Below, in pieces: positions 21,759 through 23,471 of a stretch of 23,471 nt of DNA (position 1 is its first letter; every line of letters begins with the position of its first letter). The stretch lies in IMG/VR virus record IMGVR_UViG_3300031707_004404, positions 1-23,471 of that record, one strand, 5' to 3'. Source of the DNA: a virus. The translations under genes were made by a program, and so were the position numbers. Under the pieces are notes generated by a model. It saw nothing but the letters and a program-made list of their open reading frames with translations. It was not told where the DNA came from and made no database searches.

Positions 21759-22657
21759 AACGGCAGCAATCTATTATCGATTATGTACGCGAAGATCTCG
21801 ATCCTGCTATCTGGACACTCGAAGACGATGATGTCAAGCTGCGGCCAGAAGTAAAAACGCAGCTTATTGATACTGTCATGTCCGCCCTAGATGACTTCGA
21901 TATTCCAGAGTCAGCGGTAAAGGGATTGTTTGTATATGGTTCGCTACTGACCAATCAGTATAACAAAAAAACCGACTTGGACTGTCGCGTGCTGCTTTAT
22001 AAAGAGCCTGTGGGCAAGCTTTATCCAGGGCTGACCGGAGATGAAATTTTCGATTATCTGCATACCAAACTACACGATATACCCTTGGACGATTCTCGGC
22101 ACCCCTTAAACGTCTCTATCATGATCGAGGGGGAAGACGAAGCGGATCAGGTGTTGGCGCGTACTAAATATGACGCTGTATACGACGTGTTGGAGGATAA
22201 ATTTATTCATAATCCTGTTATCTTTCCCGATGAGTTCGATCCTCAAGAGGAGTTCAAGGAGGAGCGTGATCAAGTTGAAGTAGTCATGGACTATCTAGAT
22301 AGCACGCTCCGGGACGCAAAGAATAAAACGATAGATTATGAAGTGCTTGAGGAAGCTGTGCACCAAGTAAAACACCCTGAAGTGCTTAGGCGGCGTTTGG
22401 AGACAAAGCTGCAGGAGATTCAGGCTGATCTATCCCAACTTGTCGAGGATTACGAACAGATTAAGGATGAGCGCACCAAGGCTTTGACGATCAACACAGA
22501 AGGTAATCCGCATAGCGAACCAGGAAACGTGCTGTATAAATATCTAGAACGGTATCAGTACCTGGATATACTGAAGAAGATTAAACATATCATGAAGCGC
22601 GGATTGGAGCGCGAAGAGATTCCAGAAGTGGAAAAGGCGCTAGGGATTTCCAAATGA
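21755..22657 (+). CDS. Nucleotidyltransferase-fold protein (Pol-beta-like)
   Basis: This 300-aa protein contains a Pol-beta-type nucleotidyltransferase signature: LFVYGSLLTNQYNKKTDLDC, that is G62-S63 followed by D74-x-D76 on the next strand. The expected third acidic residue on a later strand is not evident; the corresponding LNVSIMIEG (118-126) has Asn. The family transfers nucleotides to proteins, RNA or small molecules; a substrate cannot be read here. The C-terminal half is helical and strongly charged (ETKLQEIQADLSQLVEDYEQ region), likely a coiled coil. The start overlaps the membrane protein gene and the stop overlaps the next gene, both as ATGA. Loss of the third acid could mean a non-catalytic or unusual enzyme. 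Confidence 0.72.
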   Translation: MKRQQSIIDYVREDLDPAIWTLEDDDVKLRPEVKTQLIDTVMSALDDFDIPESAVKGLFVYGSLLTNQYNKKTDLDCRVLLYKEPVGKLYPGLTGDEIFDYLHTKLHDIPLDDSRHPLNVSIMIEGEDEADQVLARTKYDAVYDVLEDKFIHNPVIFPDEFDPQEEFKEERDQVEVVMDYLDSTLRDAKNKTIDYEVLEEAVHQVKHPEVLRRRLETKLQEIQADLSQLVEDYEQIKDERTKALTINTEGNPHSEPGNVLYKYLERYQYLDILKKIKHIMKRGLEREEIPEVEKALGISK

Positions 22658-23471
22658 GTTATGTCGATAAGCTATTTGCGCAATTAGGACGGCGCACAAG
22701 AGCCTATTACGAACGCAAGGAAGATGTACCTGCGCCGCCAGAAAAGGTGTACCACGCATCCCCTTATGCGCGTGAGATACTAGAGCAAGGCTTCGCTATA
22801 AACCCAGAAAAGCAGACCTTGGGTGGGCATGGTACGTACGTATCTACAACGAACCTTGAAGAAGCGCTAGAATATGCCCGAGATCTGAAAATAGTTGTGG
22901 GATTTATCAATGATGAGTTTGGTTGGGACCAACTTGAAGCGCAGCTAAACAATGTAGGTATTGCAGTTGGCGTGGGAATGGCCATTGCCAACTACGCAAC
23001 GAATGAGCTGTTTAGAGTTAAAGATTACGAAAGCATTCTTCCTGCGGATCTAAAAGGAAAACACCCCTATTCAAAAGAGATGCAGGAATTCTTCAAGACT
23101 GCTTATTTTAACGGTGTGGATTTTGAAGGAAATCCCATTACCCCCGAGCAAGAAGTAAAACGTAGGTGGGAGACATTACACGCAGGCAATTATCTTCAAG
23201 GAGAAAATAGTAGAAGATTCGTATTGCTTGTTGGATCAGATCCGCCTGAGCATTTGATTGGTAAAAGCATGAATGACGTTGGTGTGGTTGAGCTGGTGCA
23301 CGCTCCGGTAGCAACAGACACCCCAGCAAGTTATGAGCGGTACACAGAAGATCAGACAAAAGGGAAATACACATACAACGAAGCTGAAAACGAATGGCGT
23401 TTCTACGATACAAGCGATTTGTGGCCAGTACGGATAATCGAAGCCGTCGATCATCTGAGGCGCACCCGAAT
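22654..23471 (+). CDS. Putative ADP-ribosyltransferase-fold protein, 3' truncated by window
   Basis: The gene starts at ATG 22654 in an ATGA overlap and stays open to the window edge (272 codons visible, no stop). Residues 32-75 read VYHASPYAREILEQGF, then a gap, GGHGTYVSTTNLEEALEYA. This H-x-S ... G-x-Y-x-S/T-x-x ... A-x-x-YA pattern resembles ADP-ribosyltransferase and KptA/PARP-like folds, in which the first His and the Tyr contact NAD. A catalytic Glu cannot be placed by eye. The rest (WETLHAGNYLQGENSRRFVL, IGKSMNDVGVVELVHAP) shows mixed strands and helices. It lies directly after the nucleotidyltransferase-fold gene, so the two may form a module. Alternatives are a structural or unrelated protein with a chance resemblance. 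Confidence 0.55.
   Translation, partial: MSYVDKLFAQLGRRTRAYYERKEDVPAPPEKVYHASPYAREILEQGFAINPEKQTLGGHGTYVSTTNLEEALEYARDLKIVVGFINDEFGWDQLEAQLNNVGIAVGVGMAIANYATNELFRVKDYESILPADLKGKHPYSKEMQEFFKTAYFNGVDFEGNPITPEQEVKRRWETLHAGNYLQGENSRRFVLLVGSDPPEHLIGKSMNDVGVVELVHAPVATDTPASYERYTEDQTKGKYTYNEAENEWRFYDTSDLWPVRIIEAVDHLRRTR

Overview
This window looks like part of the genome of a large tailed dsDNA bacteriophage (lytic-type, host unknown). All supported genes lie on the + strand. They are packed with 1-56 bp overlaps (ATGA, TAATG, GTGA junctions) or short gaps carrying Shine-Dalgarno sequences. No gene-free stretch exceeds about 80 bp. The content is a self-encoded replication and recombination set plus many unrecognised small proteins. 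No tRNA, integrase, transposase, CRISPR array or clear terminator was seen. The genetic code appears standard, with TAA, TAG and TGA all used as stops.

Region 1 (1-1843) holds the C-terminal end of a SAM-dependent methyltransferase and two GT-A family 2 glycosyltransferases, tightly overlapped; it looks like a glycan-building or decorating cassette. A near-consensus sigma-70 promoter sits in the end of the second glycosyltransferase and should start region 2.

Region 2 (1853-6366) is a replisome-assembly block: an SF2 helicase, an unknown 182-aa protein, a DnaC/DnaI-like loader with an eroded P-loop, a DnaB-like replicative helicase, and a stand-alone CHC2 zinc-finger (primase-type) protein with no TOPRIM domain. 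A perfect TTGACA-N16-TATAAT promoter then precedes a very acidic protein with an AT-hook-like motif and a C-terminal winged-helix-like region (6423-7667).

Region 3 (7701-16114) is the synthesis and recombination block: a DNA polymerase with an N-terminal family-4-type uracil-DNA glycosylase domain, 3'-5' exonuclease and family A polymerase; a bacterial-type RecA; two small unknowns; an OB-fold ssDNA-binding-like protein with a duplicated Lys/Asp/Glu tail; a small unknown; and an SbcD/Mre11-SbcC/Rad50 pair. Together these could load a helicase, copy DNA, check for uracil, protect ssDNA, resect ends and pair strands.

Region 4 (16114-23471) is mostly accessory: two small Cys-cluster/HTH proteins (one sigma-region-4-like), two proteins sharing an SH3-like C-terminal segment, a Pro-rich multidomain protein with a possible internal start, a Zn/HTH coiled-coil protein, a SWIM-type zinc protein, a membrane-anchored coiled coil behind its own candidate promoter, a nucleotidyltransferase-fold protein, and a truncated gene whose N-terminus resembles ADP-ribosyltransferase-fold enzymes. 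All functional calls are from motif reading by eye; no database search was run.
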